Below are positions 8,265 through 16,556 of a DNA stretch of 35,949 nt, in pieces. How positions within the stretch are numbered: position 1 is the stretch's first letter; each line of letters begins with the position of its first letter. The translations under genes and the position numbers were made by a program. Source of the DNA: Microbacterium sp. MYb72. Its GTDB lineage: Bacteria > Actinomycetota > Actinomycetes > Actinomycetales > Microbacteriaceae. The stretch lies in NCBI RefSeq assembly GCF_002979415.1, contig NZ_PCOT01000037.1, positions 1-35,949 of the forward strand, in the 5' to 3' direction. Under the pieces are notes generated by a model. That model saw only the letters and a program-made list of their open reading frames with translations. It had not been told where the DNA came from and did no database searches.

Positions 8265-9799
8265 CTGCTCCTCTCCGCGTGATCGTGCTGTGGTTCCCCG
8301 ACTGGCCGCTGCGCGCTGCTCTGGGCGGCGCCCCACCGCATCCGCCCACGGCTCTCGTGCAGGCGAACACGGTCGTCGCCTGCACCGCATCGGCTCGGGA
8401 GCACGGCGTGCGCATCGGCCAGCGCCGCCGCGTCGCCCAGGGCCACCTCTCCTCGCTGCGGGTGCTCCCCCACGACCCGGCCGCAGACGAGCGGGCCTTC
8501 CTCCCCGTGCTGCGGATCCTCGAGCGGCACGCCCCCGGGGCGACGATCCTGCGACCGGGGCTCGCCGCCATCCGCGCCAGGGGCGTCTCCCGCTACCACG
8601 GCGGAGAGGATGAAGCCGGTCGCGCGCTGATCGCCATCCTCGCCGACGCCGGCTTCCCCGAGGTGCGCATCGGCATCGCCGACGGCCCGTTCACCGCGGA
8701 GCTCGCCGCGCGGGCAGCCGAGCCCTGCGCCGTCGTCCCGGCGGGGAGAGCACGGGAGTTCCTCGCCCCGCTGCCCGTCCAGGTGCTCCGCGACGAGCAT
8801 CTCTCGGGGCTCCTGACCAGGCTCGGCGTACGCACCCTCGGCGCGTTCGCCGCACTCGACGGACTCGAGGTGCGCGACCGGTTCGGCGAGCGCGGGGCGC
8901 GCCTGCACGGCCTCGCCGCCGGCGCGGACTCCCGCCCCCTGACCCCGCTGCCTCCCGACCCGGAGCTGGTGCGGACGGTCGAGTTCGAACCCGCCCTGGC
9001 CGGCGCCGATCAGGTGGCGTTCGCGGTGCGGCAGACAGCGGATGCCGTGCTGCTCGCGCTCGCCGACGCCTCCGTCGTGTGCACCGAGGTGCGCATCGAT
9101 CTGACCGACGACAACGGGAAGGTGTTCTCCCGCACCTGGCTGCATCCGACCTGCTTCGACGCCGCCGATCTCGTCGACAGGGTGCGCTGGCAGCTGGAGG
9201 CGCTGGCGACCGCGCAGGCGAAGGAGCCGATCGATGAGGCCAGGGCGTTCGGCGGCATCGTGGCGGTGCGCATCATCCCCGCCGCGGTCGACGACGCCGC
9301 CCATCATCAGCCGGGGCTGTTCGGTTCCGGCACCGACGAGCGGCTGCACCACGCCGTCTCGCGCGTGCAGACGATGCTCGGACACCAGGGGGTCGTCACC
9401 GCGACGGTTTCCGGGGGCCGCTGGCTCTCCGACCGTCAGGTGCTCACGCCGTGGGGAGAGCGCGGCACCGCCCCCAGGGATCCGGAGCGTCCATGGCCGG
9501 GCAGCCTCCCCGACCCGGTTCCCGCCGAGGTGTTCGCACCGCCGCGGCCGATCGGAGTGGTCGATGCCGCCGGAGCATCCGTCGACATCGACGAGCGCGG
9601 GGCGCTCTCGGCGCCTCCCGCGCAGATCGACGGCGCCGCGGTGCAGGCCTGGGCCGGCCCCTGGCCCGTGCACGAGCGGCTCTGGGATCGCGCGCAGGGG
9701 CGGGTCGGGCATCGGCTGCAGATCGTCGACGAGAGCGACAGGGCGTGGCTCGTGTTCCGCACCGGCGTCCGCTGGTGGGCCGAGGGGAGGTACCGCTGA
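8261..9799 (+). CDS. imuB: ImuB, Y-family polymerase-like mutasome hub
   Basis: A 512-residue Y-family DNA polymerase homologue. The N-terminal fold is recognisable (VIVLWFPDWPLRAA, then GVRIGQRRRVAQ and GIADGPFTAELAA). The first catalytic-acid position reads WFPDWP instead of the D-x-D of active Y-family enzymes, in keeping with ImuB being a non-catalytic adaptor. A clamp-binding-like QPGLFG follows the little-finger region (near residue 350), which would dock it on the beta clamp. The family links DnaE2 and ImuA to the clamp during error-prone bypass. It overlaps imuA by 4 nt and dnaE2 by 1 nt (TGATG). Confidence 0.92.
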   Translation: MTAPLRVIVLWFPDWPLRAALGGAPPHPPTALVQANTVVACTASAREHGVRIGQRRRVAQGHLSSLRVLPHDPAADERAFLPVLRILERHAPGATILRPGLAAIRARGVSRYHGGEDEAGRALIAILADAGFPEVRIGIADGPFTAELAARAAEPCAVVPAGRAREFLAPLPVQVLRDEHLSGLLTRLGVRTLGAFAALDGLEVRDRFGERGARLHGLAAGADSRPLTPLPPDPELVRTVEFEPALAGADQVAFAVRQTADAVLLALADASVVCTEVRIDLTDDNGKVFSRTWLHPTCFDAADLVDRVRWQLEALATAQAKEPIDEARAFGGIVAVRIIPAAVDDAAHHQPGLFGSGTDERLHHAVSRVQTMLGHQGVVTATVSGGRWLSDRQVLTPWGERGTAPRDPERPWPGSLPDPVPAEVFAPPRPIGVVDAAGASVDIDERGALSAPPAQIDGAAVQAWAGPWPVHERLWDRAQGRVGHRLQIVDESDRAWLVFRTGVRWWAEGRYR

Positions 9800-12700
9800 T
9801 GGGCTGGCACAACCCGCCGCTCTCCTGGACGGAGCTGGAGCGCACCCTGAGCGGCAAGGAGCCGCTCTCCACTCCGACCCCCGCCGAGCCGCAGGGCACG
9901 AGAGAGGACGCGGGTCCGGTCAGCCGGCGCCGGCAGCGCATGCTCCCGACCGAGATCCCCCGCCCCGAAGACGCCGTGCCCTACGCCGAGCTGCACGCGC
10001 ACTCGTCGTACTCCTTCCTCGACGGCGCGTCCTCCCCCGAGGAGCTTCTCGCCGAGGCGGAGCGACTCGGCCTCTCCGCCCTCGCGATCACCGACCACGA
10101 CGGCTTCTACGGCGCCGCCCGCTTCGGCGAGGTCGCCGAGCACATGAAGGTCCAGGTGCAGACCGTGTTCGGCGCCGAGCTGTCCCTGGACCTGCCCGCA
10201 CCGCAGCGCGGAGCCGCCGATCCCGCAGGCGAGCATCTGCTCGTCCTCGCCAGGGGCATGGAGGGATACCACCGCCTCTCCGGGGCGATCACCCAGGCGC
10301 AGCTGCGCGGCGGAGAGAAAGGACGTCCGGTCTACGACCTCGACGCGCTCGCCGATCGCGCGGGCGGCGAGTGGGCGATCCTGACCGGATGCCGCAAGGG
10401 CGCCGTGCGCCGAGGTCTGGAGCAGGGCGACGCCGAGACCCCGCTGCGGCGGCTCGTCGACCTGTTCGGCCGCGATCACGTCGCCGTCGAGCTCTTCGAC
10501 CACGGCGACCCCCTGGACACCCGGCGCAACGACGCCCTCGCCGACCTCGCCAGGCGGATGCGGCTGCCCGTGGTCGCGACGAACAACGTGCACTACGCGT
10601 CCCCTGACCGCGCCCGGCTCGCCGAGGCCATGTCCGCCGTGCGGGCGGTGCGCAGCATGGACGATCTCGACGGCTGGCTCCCCGCTCACGACGGGGCCCA
10701 CCTGCGCAGCGGCGCGGAGATGGCCGCCCGGTTCCGGCGCTACCCCGGGGCGATCGAGCACGGGCTGGAGCTGGCCGCGGCATCCGCCTTCCCCCTCCGA
10801 CGCGCGCGGCCCGCCCTCCCGACGCAGAAGGTGCCGGCCGGACACACCCCGATGAGCTGGCTGCGCAGGCTCGTGTGGGATGCCGTGCCCCAGAGGTATC
10901 CGAACCTCGACGCCGGCGGCCGCAGTCGGATCGAACGGGAGCTGAACGTCATCGAGGAGAAGGACTTCCCCGGGTACTTCCTCATCGTGCACGGGATCGT
11001 CGCGAAGGCGAGGGAGCTGGGCATCCTCTGCCAGGGGCGGGGCTCGGCCGCGGCGAGCGCGGTCTGCTACCTGCTGGGCATCACCGCGGTCGATCCGATC
11101 CTCTACGACCTCCCCTTCGAACGGTTCCTCGCCACCACCCGCGAGGAGGAGCCCGACATCGACGTGGACTTCGACTCCAGTCGCCGGGAGGAGATCATCC
11201 AGTGGGTCTACGACGAGTACAAGCGCGATCGGGCCGCGCAGGTCGCGAACGTCATCCAGTACCGGCCGAAGAACGCGGTGCGCGACATGGCGCGGGCGCT
11301 GGGGTTCTCCCCCGGCCAGCAGGATGCCTGGTCCCGCCAGGTCGACGGCTGGGGTTCTCAGCTGTCGGAGCAGGACGACACCGACCTCCCCGAGATCGTC
11401 CGCGACTACGCGAACCAGCTGATGAAGGCGCCACGGCACCTCGGCATCCACTCCGGCGGCATGGTGCTCACCGAGCGCCCCGTGGGCGAGGTCGTGCCCG
11501 TGGAGCACGCGCGGATGGAGAACCGCACCGTCATCCAGTGGGACAAGGACTCCGCGGCCTGGATGGGGCTCGTGAAGTTCGACCTGCTGGGGCTGGGCAT
11601 GCTCTCCGCCCTCCGGCACTGCTTCGACCTCATCGAGGGGAGCACCGGCGAGGTCTGGAAGCTCGAGACGATCCCCAAGGAGGAGCCGGCGGTCTACGAC
11701 ATGCTCTGCCGGGCCGACTCCATCGGCGTCTTCCAGGTGGAGTCGCGGGCGCAGATGGGTCTGCTCCCCCGCCTGCAACCGCGCTGCTTCTACGACCTCG
11801 CGATCCAGATCGCCCTCATCCGCCCCGGCCCCATCCAGGGCGGAGCCGTGCACCCGTTCGTCCGGCTGAAGATGGAGAAGGACAGGACCGACGCCGAGAA
11901 CGAACGGCGCGAAGAGCGCGGCGAGGAGCCGCTGACGATGCACGTCCCGTATCCGCATCCCGCCCTGAAGAAGGTGCTGGAGCGCACGCTCGGCATCCCC
12001 ATCTTCCAGGAGCAGCTCATCCACATGGCGACGATCATCGGCGACTGCACGGCGGACGAGGCCGATACGCTGCGTCGGGCGATGGGGTCGAAGCGCGGTC
12101 TGGAGAAGATCGACAGCATCCAGAAGCAGCTCTACGCGGGGATGGCGCGGCACGGGCTGTCGCAGGAGGCATCCGACCGGATCTACGCGCAGATCCAGGC
12201 GTTCTCGAACTTCGGCTTCGCCGAGTCCCACTCCCTCTCCTTCGCCCTGCTCGTCTACGCCAGCTCCTGGCTCAAGCTGCACTACCCCGCCGCGTTCCTG
12301 GCGGGACTCCTGCGGTCTCAGCCGATGGGCTTCTACTCGGCGTCGACGCTGACGGGCGATGCCCGTCGACACGGCGTGGAGGTGCGCAGGCCCGATCTGC
12401 ACCTGTCCGGAGCGACCGAGACCCTGGAGGCCCTGTCGGATTCCCGGGCGGCCACCGGGCAGGACTCCTGCCTCATCCAGGCGGAGCCGCCGCTGAAGAC
12501 CCGGTTCGACCGCACCGCCCCCGATGAGACGGCCGCGCACCGTCGCGACGGCGGCTACGCCGTGCGGCTCGGCCTGGGCGGCATCCGCGGGATCGGCACG
12601 CCGTTGGCCGAGAGGATCGTCGGCGAACGAGAGGCGCACGGCCCCTACCGCGATCTCCACGACCTGGTGCGCCGCACGGATGCCACGACCGCCCAGCTCG

Positions 12701-13260
12701 AGGCCCTCGCGACCGCGGGCGCCTTCGACTGCCTGGGTCTGACCAGACGCGAGGCCATCTGGCTGGCCGGGGCGGCCGCCGAGGACCGCGCGCGCTTCCT
12801 CCCGGGCACGACGATCGCCGTGCAGCCGCCGCTGTTCCCCGACCAGTCGGGCTACGAGCAGCTCGCGGCCGATCTCTGGGCGACGGGGGTGTCCACCGAC
12901 GACCATCCGATGACGCACTTCCGCGCGCAGCTGAGGGAGCGCGGGGTGATCACGTCTGCGCAGCTGCGGGCGCACGAGAGCGGGCGTCGGATCGAGGTCG
13001 CCGGGCTCGTCACGCACCGGCAGCGTCCGGAGACCGCCGCCGGCGTGACCTTCATCAATCTGGAGGACGAGCACGGGCTGGTCAACGTGATCTGCTCACG
13101 GGGCGTGTGGGCGCGCTACCGGCGCATCGCCCGAGACTCCCCCGCCCTCATCATCCGCGGCATCCTGGAGAGATCCGCTGAGGGGGTCGTGAACGTGCTC
13201 GCCGATGCCTTCGAGGATCTGCGCACCGGGCTCGCCCACCGATCGCGGGACTTCCAGTGA
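9799..13260 (+). CDS. dnaE2: Error-prone DNA polymerase DnaE2
   Basis: A 1153-residue C-family polymerase. Domains in order: N-terminal PHP domain (AELHAHSSYSFLDG, His66 and His68), palm with the catalytic aspartates in PDIDVDF near residue 455, fingers with the ESHSLSFALLVYASSWLK motif, a helix-hairpin-helix (GIRGIGTPLAERIVG), and a C-terminal OB fold (RIEVAGLVTHRQRP) ending near residue 1120. It lacks the C-terminal tau-binding region of DnaE1, as expected for DnaE2. Start ATG 9799 overlaps the imuB stop; the frame is open further upstream, but only within imuB. Together with ImuA and ImuB it makes SOS-induced, mutagenic lesion bypass. Confidence 0.97.
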   Translation: MGWHNPPLSWTELERTLSGKEPLSTPTPAEPQGTREDAGPVSRRRQRMLPTEIPRPEDAVPYAELHAHSSYSFLDGASSPEELLAEAERLGLSALAITDHDGFYGAARFGEVAEHMKVQVQTVFGAELSLDLPAPQRGAADPAGEHLLVLARGMEGYHRLSGAITQAQLRGGEKGRPVYDLDALADRAGGEWAILTGCRKGAVRRGLEQGDAETPLRRLVDLFGRDHVAVELFDHGDPLDTRRNDALADLARRMRLPVVATNNVHYASPDRARLAEAMSAVRAVRSMDDLDGWLPAHDGAHLRSGAEMAARFRRYPGAIEHGLELAAASAFPLRRARPALPTQKVPAGHTPMSWLRRLVWDAVPQRYPNLDAGGRSRIERELNVIEEKDFPGYFLIVHGIVAKARELGILCQGRGSAAASAVCYLLGITAVDPILYDLPFERFLATTREEEPDIDVDFDSSRREEIIQWVYDEYKRDRAAQVANVIQYRPKNAVRDMARALGFSPGQQDAWSRQVDGWGSQLSEQDDTDLPEIVRDYANQLMKAPRHLGIHSGGMVLTERPVGEVVPVEHARMENRTVIQWDKDSAAWMGLVKFDLLGLGMLSALRHCFDLIEGSTGEVWKLETIPKEEPAVYDMLCRADSIGVFQVESRAQMGLLPRLQPRCFYDLAIQIALIRPGPIQGGAVHPFVRLKMEKDRTDAENERREERGEEPLTMHVPYPHPALKKVLERTLGIPIFQEQLIHMATIIGDCTADEADTLRRAMGSKRGLEKIDSIQKQLYAGMARHGLSQEASDRIYAQIQAFSNFGFAESHSLSFALLVYASSWLKLHYPAAFLAGLLRSQPMGFYSASTLTGDARRHGVEVRRPDLHLSGATETLEALSDSRAATGQDSCLIQAEPPLKTRFDRTAPDETAAHRRDGGYAVRLGLGGIRGIGTPLAERIVGEREAHGPYRDLHDLVRRTDATTAQLEALATAGAFDCLGLTRREAIWLAGAAAEDRARFLPGTTIAVQPPLFPDQSGYEQLAADLWATGVSTDDHPMTHFRAQLRERGVITSAQLRAHESGRRIEVAGLVTHRQRPETAAGVTFINLEDEHGLVNVICSRGVWARYRRIARDSPALIIRGILERSAEGVVNVLADAFEDLRTGLAHRSRDFQ

Positions 13261-13278
13261 ACGGGCCCCGCGCCGACG

Positions 13279-13659
13279 TCACCAGACGCGTTCGGCCGGG
13301 GGCTCCGGAGTGCGATCGGCTCCGCCCCAGCGGTCGGCCTCGGCCTTCGCCGCCTCGGCGGCGGCATCCGCTCCGCGCAGCGCCGCCTTGGCGCTCGCGC
13401 CGCCGCCGTCGGGCATCACGGAGAGCACGGTGTGCGCACCGTGCCCGCCGATCATGACGGTGCAGTCGAGGACGCGCCCGAGCCACCGGCTCACCTCGCC
13501 GCGCGGATCCTCGGCGCGGCGGTAGCGGATGCCGGTGTCGAGGTCGATGACGGCGAAGACGACCGCCTCGTCGGCGGCGTCGTCCCTCTGCTCCGTCACC
13601 TCGACGCGGTGCCCGCGCGCGATGGCGAGCTGCGCGTTCAGCACGAGCTTTCTGTCCAT
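13279..13659 (-). CDS. Conserved hypothetical protein
   Basis: A 126-residue soluble protein of unknown function. The N-terminal half (VLNAQLAIARGHRVEV, then AVIDLDTGIRYRR and CTVMIGGHGAHTVLSVMPDG) looks like an alpha/beta domain. The C-terminal third is an Ala/Glu-rich helix with RWGGADRTPEPPAERVW. It converges on dnaE2 with 18 nt between stops. I know no named family and infer no role. Confidence 0.6.
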   Translation of the reverse strand: MDRKLVLNAQLAIARGHRVEVTEQRDDAADEAVVFAVIDLDTGIRYRRAEDPRGEVSRWLGRVLDCTVMIGGHGAHTVLSVMPDGGGASAKAALRGADAAAEAAKAEADRWGGADRTPEPPAERVW

Positions 13660-13707
13660 GGAACCACCCTATGATCCGGCGCGGAGAAGACAAGACCCAC
13701 GGGCGCT

Positions 13708-13770
13708 CAGAAATATTCGTAGATTTCTTTGTCCCCCAAATGGCGGACAAGACATTTTCGCGATATTCTG
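13708..13770. repeat. AT-rich 63-nt imperfect dyad
   Basis: A 27-nt left arm and a 26-nt right arm, about 19 positions complementary, flank the 10-nt centre CCCAAATGGC. The inner six pairs (TTGTCC / GGACAA) are perfect, and the left arm also holds its own dyad AGAAAT-N8-ATTTCT. The stretch is far richer in A+T than its surroundings. It lies in the 276-nt gap between two minus-strand genes, where no convincing gene is seen. It may be an operator, a recombination site or back-to-back element ends. Confidence 0.4.
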
Positions 13771-13935
13771 ATATGAGTAGCGGGGGCTACCGGCTGAGAA
13801 CTGGGGAAACAGCCGACGAGAGCAGCGAGATCTTCGCCGCCTCCCCTACCGTCCGGGATGGGCGGTGAGCCCTCTCGAGCGATTCGATCTGGGGCGAAGC
13901 GACTCGGGAGGGCAACCAGTTCCCCTGGCGCCGGC

Positions 13936-14520
13936 CTAGTCTCGGTCCCCGACGTGCCCCGGCGCCGTGACGGAGAGCACGCGCTCGACGAACGCCGCGT
14001 ACTCCTCCATGTAGTGCCGGAGGAAGCCCTCCGTGCCGGCATCCGCCACCTCGCCATCGGGCCCGAACACGTCGGGCTTGAACGTGATGTACGCCTCCGG
14101 CGCGTTCAACTGCGGCGCATTGAGGAAGCTCAGGACGCTGCGCATGGACGACTGCATCACCGCGGTGCCGATCGCCCCGGTCGAGGCGCCGATGATCCCC
14201 GTGGGGGTGCGCGCGAAGGAGTTGCGCCCCCAGGGCCTGGATCCCCAGTCGATCGCGTTCTTGAGCGGACCGGGGATGGACCGGTTGTACTCCGGCGACA
14301 CGAACAGCAGCCCCTCCGACTCCTCGACCGCGCTCTTGAACGCGGTCACCGCAGGGGCCGGACTCTGCTCGTCGTCACGATCGAAGAGCGGCAGGTCGCG
14401 GATCGAGATCTCGGTCAGCTCCAGACTCGGAGGCGCGAGCCGTACGAGCGCCTTCGACAGGATGCGATTGATCGAGTCCCGGGAGAGGCTGCCGACGAGA
14501 TAGCCGATGCGGTAGGTCAT
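13936..14520 (-). CDS. NADPH-dependent FMN reductase / quinone reductase family
   Basis: A 194-residue flavodoxin-fold reductase (PF03358). The FMN-phosphate loop is YLVGSLSRDSINR, followed by the family signature FVSPEYNRSIPGPLKNAIDW, which places the flavin and the dimer interface. Such enzymes reduce FMN, quinones or azo/nitro compounds with NAD(P)H. The start ATG 14520 has AAGGAG 7 nt upstream; a longer open frame to 14574 lacks a site. It is divergent from a VOC-family gene (14617), with about 96 nt between them, so both may share control. Confidence 0.9.
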   Translation of the reverse strand: MTYRIGYLVGSLSRDSINRILSKALVRLAPPSLELTEISIRDLPLFDRDDEQSPAPAVTAFKSAVEESEGLLFVSPEYNRSIPGPLKNAIDWGSRPWGRNSFARTPTGIIGASTGAIGTAVMQSSMRSVLSFLNAPQLNAPEAYITFKPDVFGPDGEVADAGTEGFLRHYMEEYAAFVERVLSVTAPGHVGDRD

Positions 14521-14616
14521 GGAGTGCTCCTTCACGGTCGGGGTGTCGTCTCCGGTATACGCCCTCTGGCCCACCGGACGCCAGAAGATCTAGGATCTCG
14601 GGCAGAGGGAGTCGAC

Positions 14617-14985
14617 ATGAAGCTCATCCAGGTCGCGCAGCGCGCCACGGATCTCGACCGCGCCGCCGCGTTCTACAGTGACCTGCTCGGCACAGAACCC
14701 GCCGCACGCTTCGATCCGCCCGGACTGCTCTTCTTCGACCTCGACGGGGTGCGGCTGCTGCTCGATGCGGGAGCGGCGAGCGCGCTGCTCTACATCGAGG
14801 TCGTCGACATCCACAGCACCGTCGAGCGGCTGCGAGCCGCGGGCACGACGATCGTCAGCGAGCCGCACGTGATCTTCAGCCATGCGGACGGCACTCTCGG
14901 CCCCGCGGGCACCGACGAGTGGCAGGCGCTCATCGTCGACAGCGAGGGCAACACGATCGGCCTGGTCGAGCAGCGCCCCGCCTGA
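14617..14985 (+). CDS. VOC-family (glyoxalase/dioxygenase fold) protein
   Basis: A 122-residue single-domain vicinal oxygen chelate protein. It begins MKLIQVAQRATDLDRAAAFY and shows the paired beta-alpha-beta-beta-beta modules (FFDLDGVRLLLD, then YIEVVDIHSTVERLRAAG and WQALIVDSEGNTIGLVEQ). The closing D-x-x-G-N motif is typical of VOC members. Metal ligands cannot be assigned with confidence, so the reaction is unknown. ATG 14617 is preceded by AGAGGGAG. It converges on the TetR gene, with 5 nt between stops. Confidence 0.85.
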   Translation: MKLIQVAQRATDLDRAAAFYSDLLGTEPAARFDPPGLLFFDLDGVRLLLDAGAASALLYIEVVDIHSTVERLRAAGTTIVSEPHVIFSHADGTLGPAGTDEWQALIVDSEGNTIGLVEQRPA

Positions 14986-14990
14986 GCGGA

Positions 14991-15644
14991 TCACCCTTCG
15001 GATCGGTGGGCCGCGAGGAACACGTCGAGCGCACGTGCCACGTGCCCTGCCGCATCTCCGTTCGGCAGTGCCTCGTCGTCGCCGAGGAGCATGGCCCGGT
15101 TGACGGGCTCTCCCATCACCAGCCAGTTGAGCTGGGTCGCGGCGAGGACGGGATCGGACGCGCGCAGGATGCCGGCGGCATCCATCTTGCCGATCACCTC
15201 GGCGAGGGAGTCGATCGCCCGCTGCGGGCCGTTGAGGTGCAGCGAACGGGCGAGGTCGGGGAACTGCGGCATGAGGCCGATGACCAGTCGGCGGAGCGCG
15301 AGGAGACCCGGGTCGAGCACAGTCGAGAGCTGCTGCTCGAGGATCGGGGCGAGCACGGTGCGCGCATCCGCCCCGTCGGGAACAACCGGAGGTGCGCCGA
15401 GCACGCGCTCGCTCGCCGCACTGGTCTGCGATCCGACCAGCGCGAGGAACAGGCCCTCCTTGCCGCCGAAGTGGCTGTACAGCGTCTGCTTGGCCACTCC
15501 AGACACCCGAGCGATGGAGTCCATCGTCACCGCCTCGTACCCGTGGGCGAGGAACTGCTCCTGGGCGGCGGCGAGGATCGACTCGCGCTTGCGCACCGAG
15601 CTCGGGCGGATATCCGCTGCACCCCTTGACGACTTCATACTCAT
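14991..15644 (-). CDS. TetR-family repressor
   Basis: A 217-residue regulator. The N-terminal DNA-binding domain is clear: ESILAAAQEQFLAHGYEAVT, then MDSIARVSGVAKQTLYSHFG and GKEGLF. The C-terminal ligand domain has the LDPGLLALRRLVIG and FPDLARSL stretch common in AcrR-type members. It is divergent from the alpha/beta hydrolase unit at 15696-16540, which is its probable target. The gap between them is AT-rich around 15648-15670 but shows only weak dyads, so no operator is assigned. The start could be ATG 15644 or 15638. Confidence 0.9.
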   Translation of the reverse strand: MSMKSSRGAADIRPSSVRKRESILAAAQEQFLAHGYEAVTMDSIARVSGVAKQTLYSHFGGKEGLFLALVGSQTSAASERVLGAPPVVPDGADARTVLAPILEQQLSTVLDPGLLALRRLVIGLMPQFPDLARSLHLNGPQRAIDSLAEVIGKMDAAGILRASDPVLAATQLNWLVMGEPVNRAMLLGDDEALPNGDAAGHVARALDVFLAAHRSEG

Positions 15645-15695
15645 GAGTCTAGTTTATAGAAATCATACCGACCAGTCTTGAAATGGGAGATGACG

Positions 15696-15761
15696 ATGGA
15701 CAGCAGGAAGACCCTCGAGTTCGACGCAGAGCTCACTCATCCGATCGAGGCCGCGGCATGA
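15696..15761 (+). CDS. 21-codon small ORF coupled to the hydrolase gene
   Basis: A short frame (MDSRKTLEFDAELTHPIEAAA) has GGGAG six nt before its ATG and ends in TGA overlapping the hydrolase ATG as ATGA. It could be a leader peptide that sets translation of the hydrolase. The LEFDAELTHPIE segment also resembles the first strand of an SRPBCC/AHSA1 domain, so it may be the stump of a deleted gene. The evidence is site geometry only. Confidence 0.35.
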   Translation: MDSRKTLEFDAELTHPIEAAA

Positions 15762-16540
15762 GCGCTCTCACCACCCCTCGGGGCGACCGCATCGTCTACG
15801 ACGACCTCGGAACGCCGGGCGCACCCACGGCGGTCTTCATCGCCGGCGCCGGCCCCACACGTGCCGACGACCCGATCACCCTCGCCACAGGTGAAGCCTT
15901 CGCCGCACTCGGCGGACGCGCCCTGATCGCCGACAGGCTCGGGCGCGGCGAGAGCATATCGGAGGGTCCGATCGAGCTCACCGCCCAACTCGACGCGATC
16001 GAGGCGCTCGCCCGAGATGCGGAGGCTCCCGTCATCCTGATCGGCCACTCCTCCGGGTGCGCGATCGCGATGCTCACCGCATCCCGCCTGCCCGAGCTGG
16101 CCGGACTCGTGCTGTGGGAGGCTCCGCTCGGACTCTTCGAGGGCGGAGCGCCGTCGTGGTGGGCCCGTGTGCGCGAGTCGATCGACGCCGGCGATCTCGA
16201 GGAGGCGGTCGCGAGGTACATGATCGGGATGCCGCCGGAATGGCTCGAAGAGCTCAAGAAGTCCCCCGACTATCCCGGGCTCATCCACAGTTGGATCCCC
16301 GATGGAGAGGCTCTGGCCGCGGTCGAGGAGAGCGGCTACCGGAACGCGCTCGCACCTGTCGCCGCCCCCGTCGTCGCCCTCGTCGGCACGGAGACCTTCC
16401 CCGGCATGATCGCCACGGCCGACGCGCTCGCGGAGGCCGCGCCAGACGGCCGCTCCGAGCAGTTGGCAGGCGCGTGGCACTCCTGGGAGCCGCAGGCGAT
16501 GGCCGAGAGGCTCGCCCGTCTCGCCGGGATGGCGCTCTAG
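15758..16540 (+). CDS. Alpha/beta hydrolase
   Basis: A 260-residue alpha/beta-hydrolase-fold protein. The oxyanion region VFIAGAGPTRADDP is followed by the nucleophile elbow GHSSG, with serine as nucleophile, and the likely catalytic histidine in AGAWHSWEP near the C-terminus. The acid is probably in the VALVGTETFP strand region but is not certain. The frame is open upstream to 15683, yet the start at 15758 fits the beginning of the fold and the ATGA coupling to the small ORF. It is divergent from a TetR gene, suggesting induction by a small molecule. Substrate is unknown. Confidence 0.87.
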   Translation: MSALTTPRGDRIVYDDLGTPGAPTAVFIAGAGPTRADDPITLATGEAFAALGGRALIADRLGRGESISEGPIELTAQLDAIEALARDAEAPVILIGHSSGCAIAMLTASRLPELAGLVLWEAPLGLFEGGAPSWWARVRESIDAGDLEEAVARYMIGMPPEWLEELKKSPDYPGLIHSWIPDGEALAAVEESGYRNALAPVAAPVVALVGTETFPGMIATADALAEAAPDGRSEQLAGAWHSWEPQAMAERLARLAGMAL

Positions 16541-16556
16541 CCGCCGGCGATCAGCC

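Noticed and set aside
8030..9712. A 560-codon minus-strand frame
   Set aside because: Antisense shadow of imuB.
9436..13074. A 1212-codon minus-strand open frame
   Set aside because: It is antisense to imuB/dnaE2, low in complexity (Asp/Glu/Arg/Val-rich), and arises from GC-rich codon bias; the plus-strand genes carry all motifs.
13671..13868. 65-codon plus-strand frame over the AT-rich dyad
   Set aside because: No ribosome-binding site, no recognisable domain, and the sequence is explained by the dyad.
13775..13930. Possible structured RNA or riboswitch
   Set aside because: Contains CTGAGA-like and GGGGAAAC-like stretches and a weak CCCTC/GAGGG hairpin, but no riboswitch class fits in order and spacing, and no gene follows directly on that strand.
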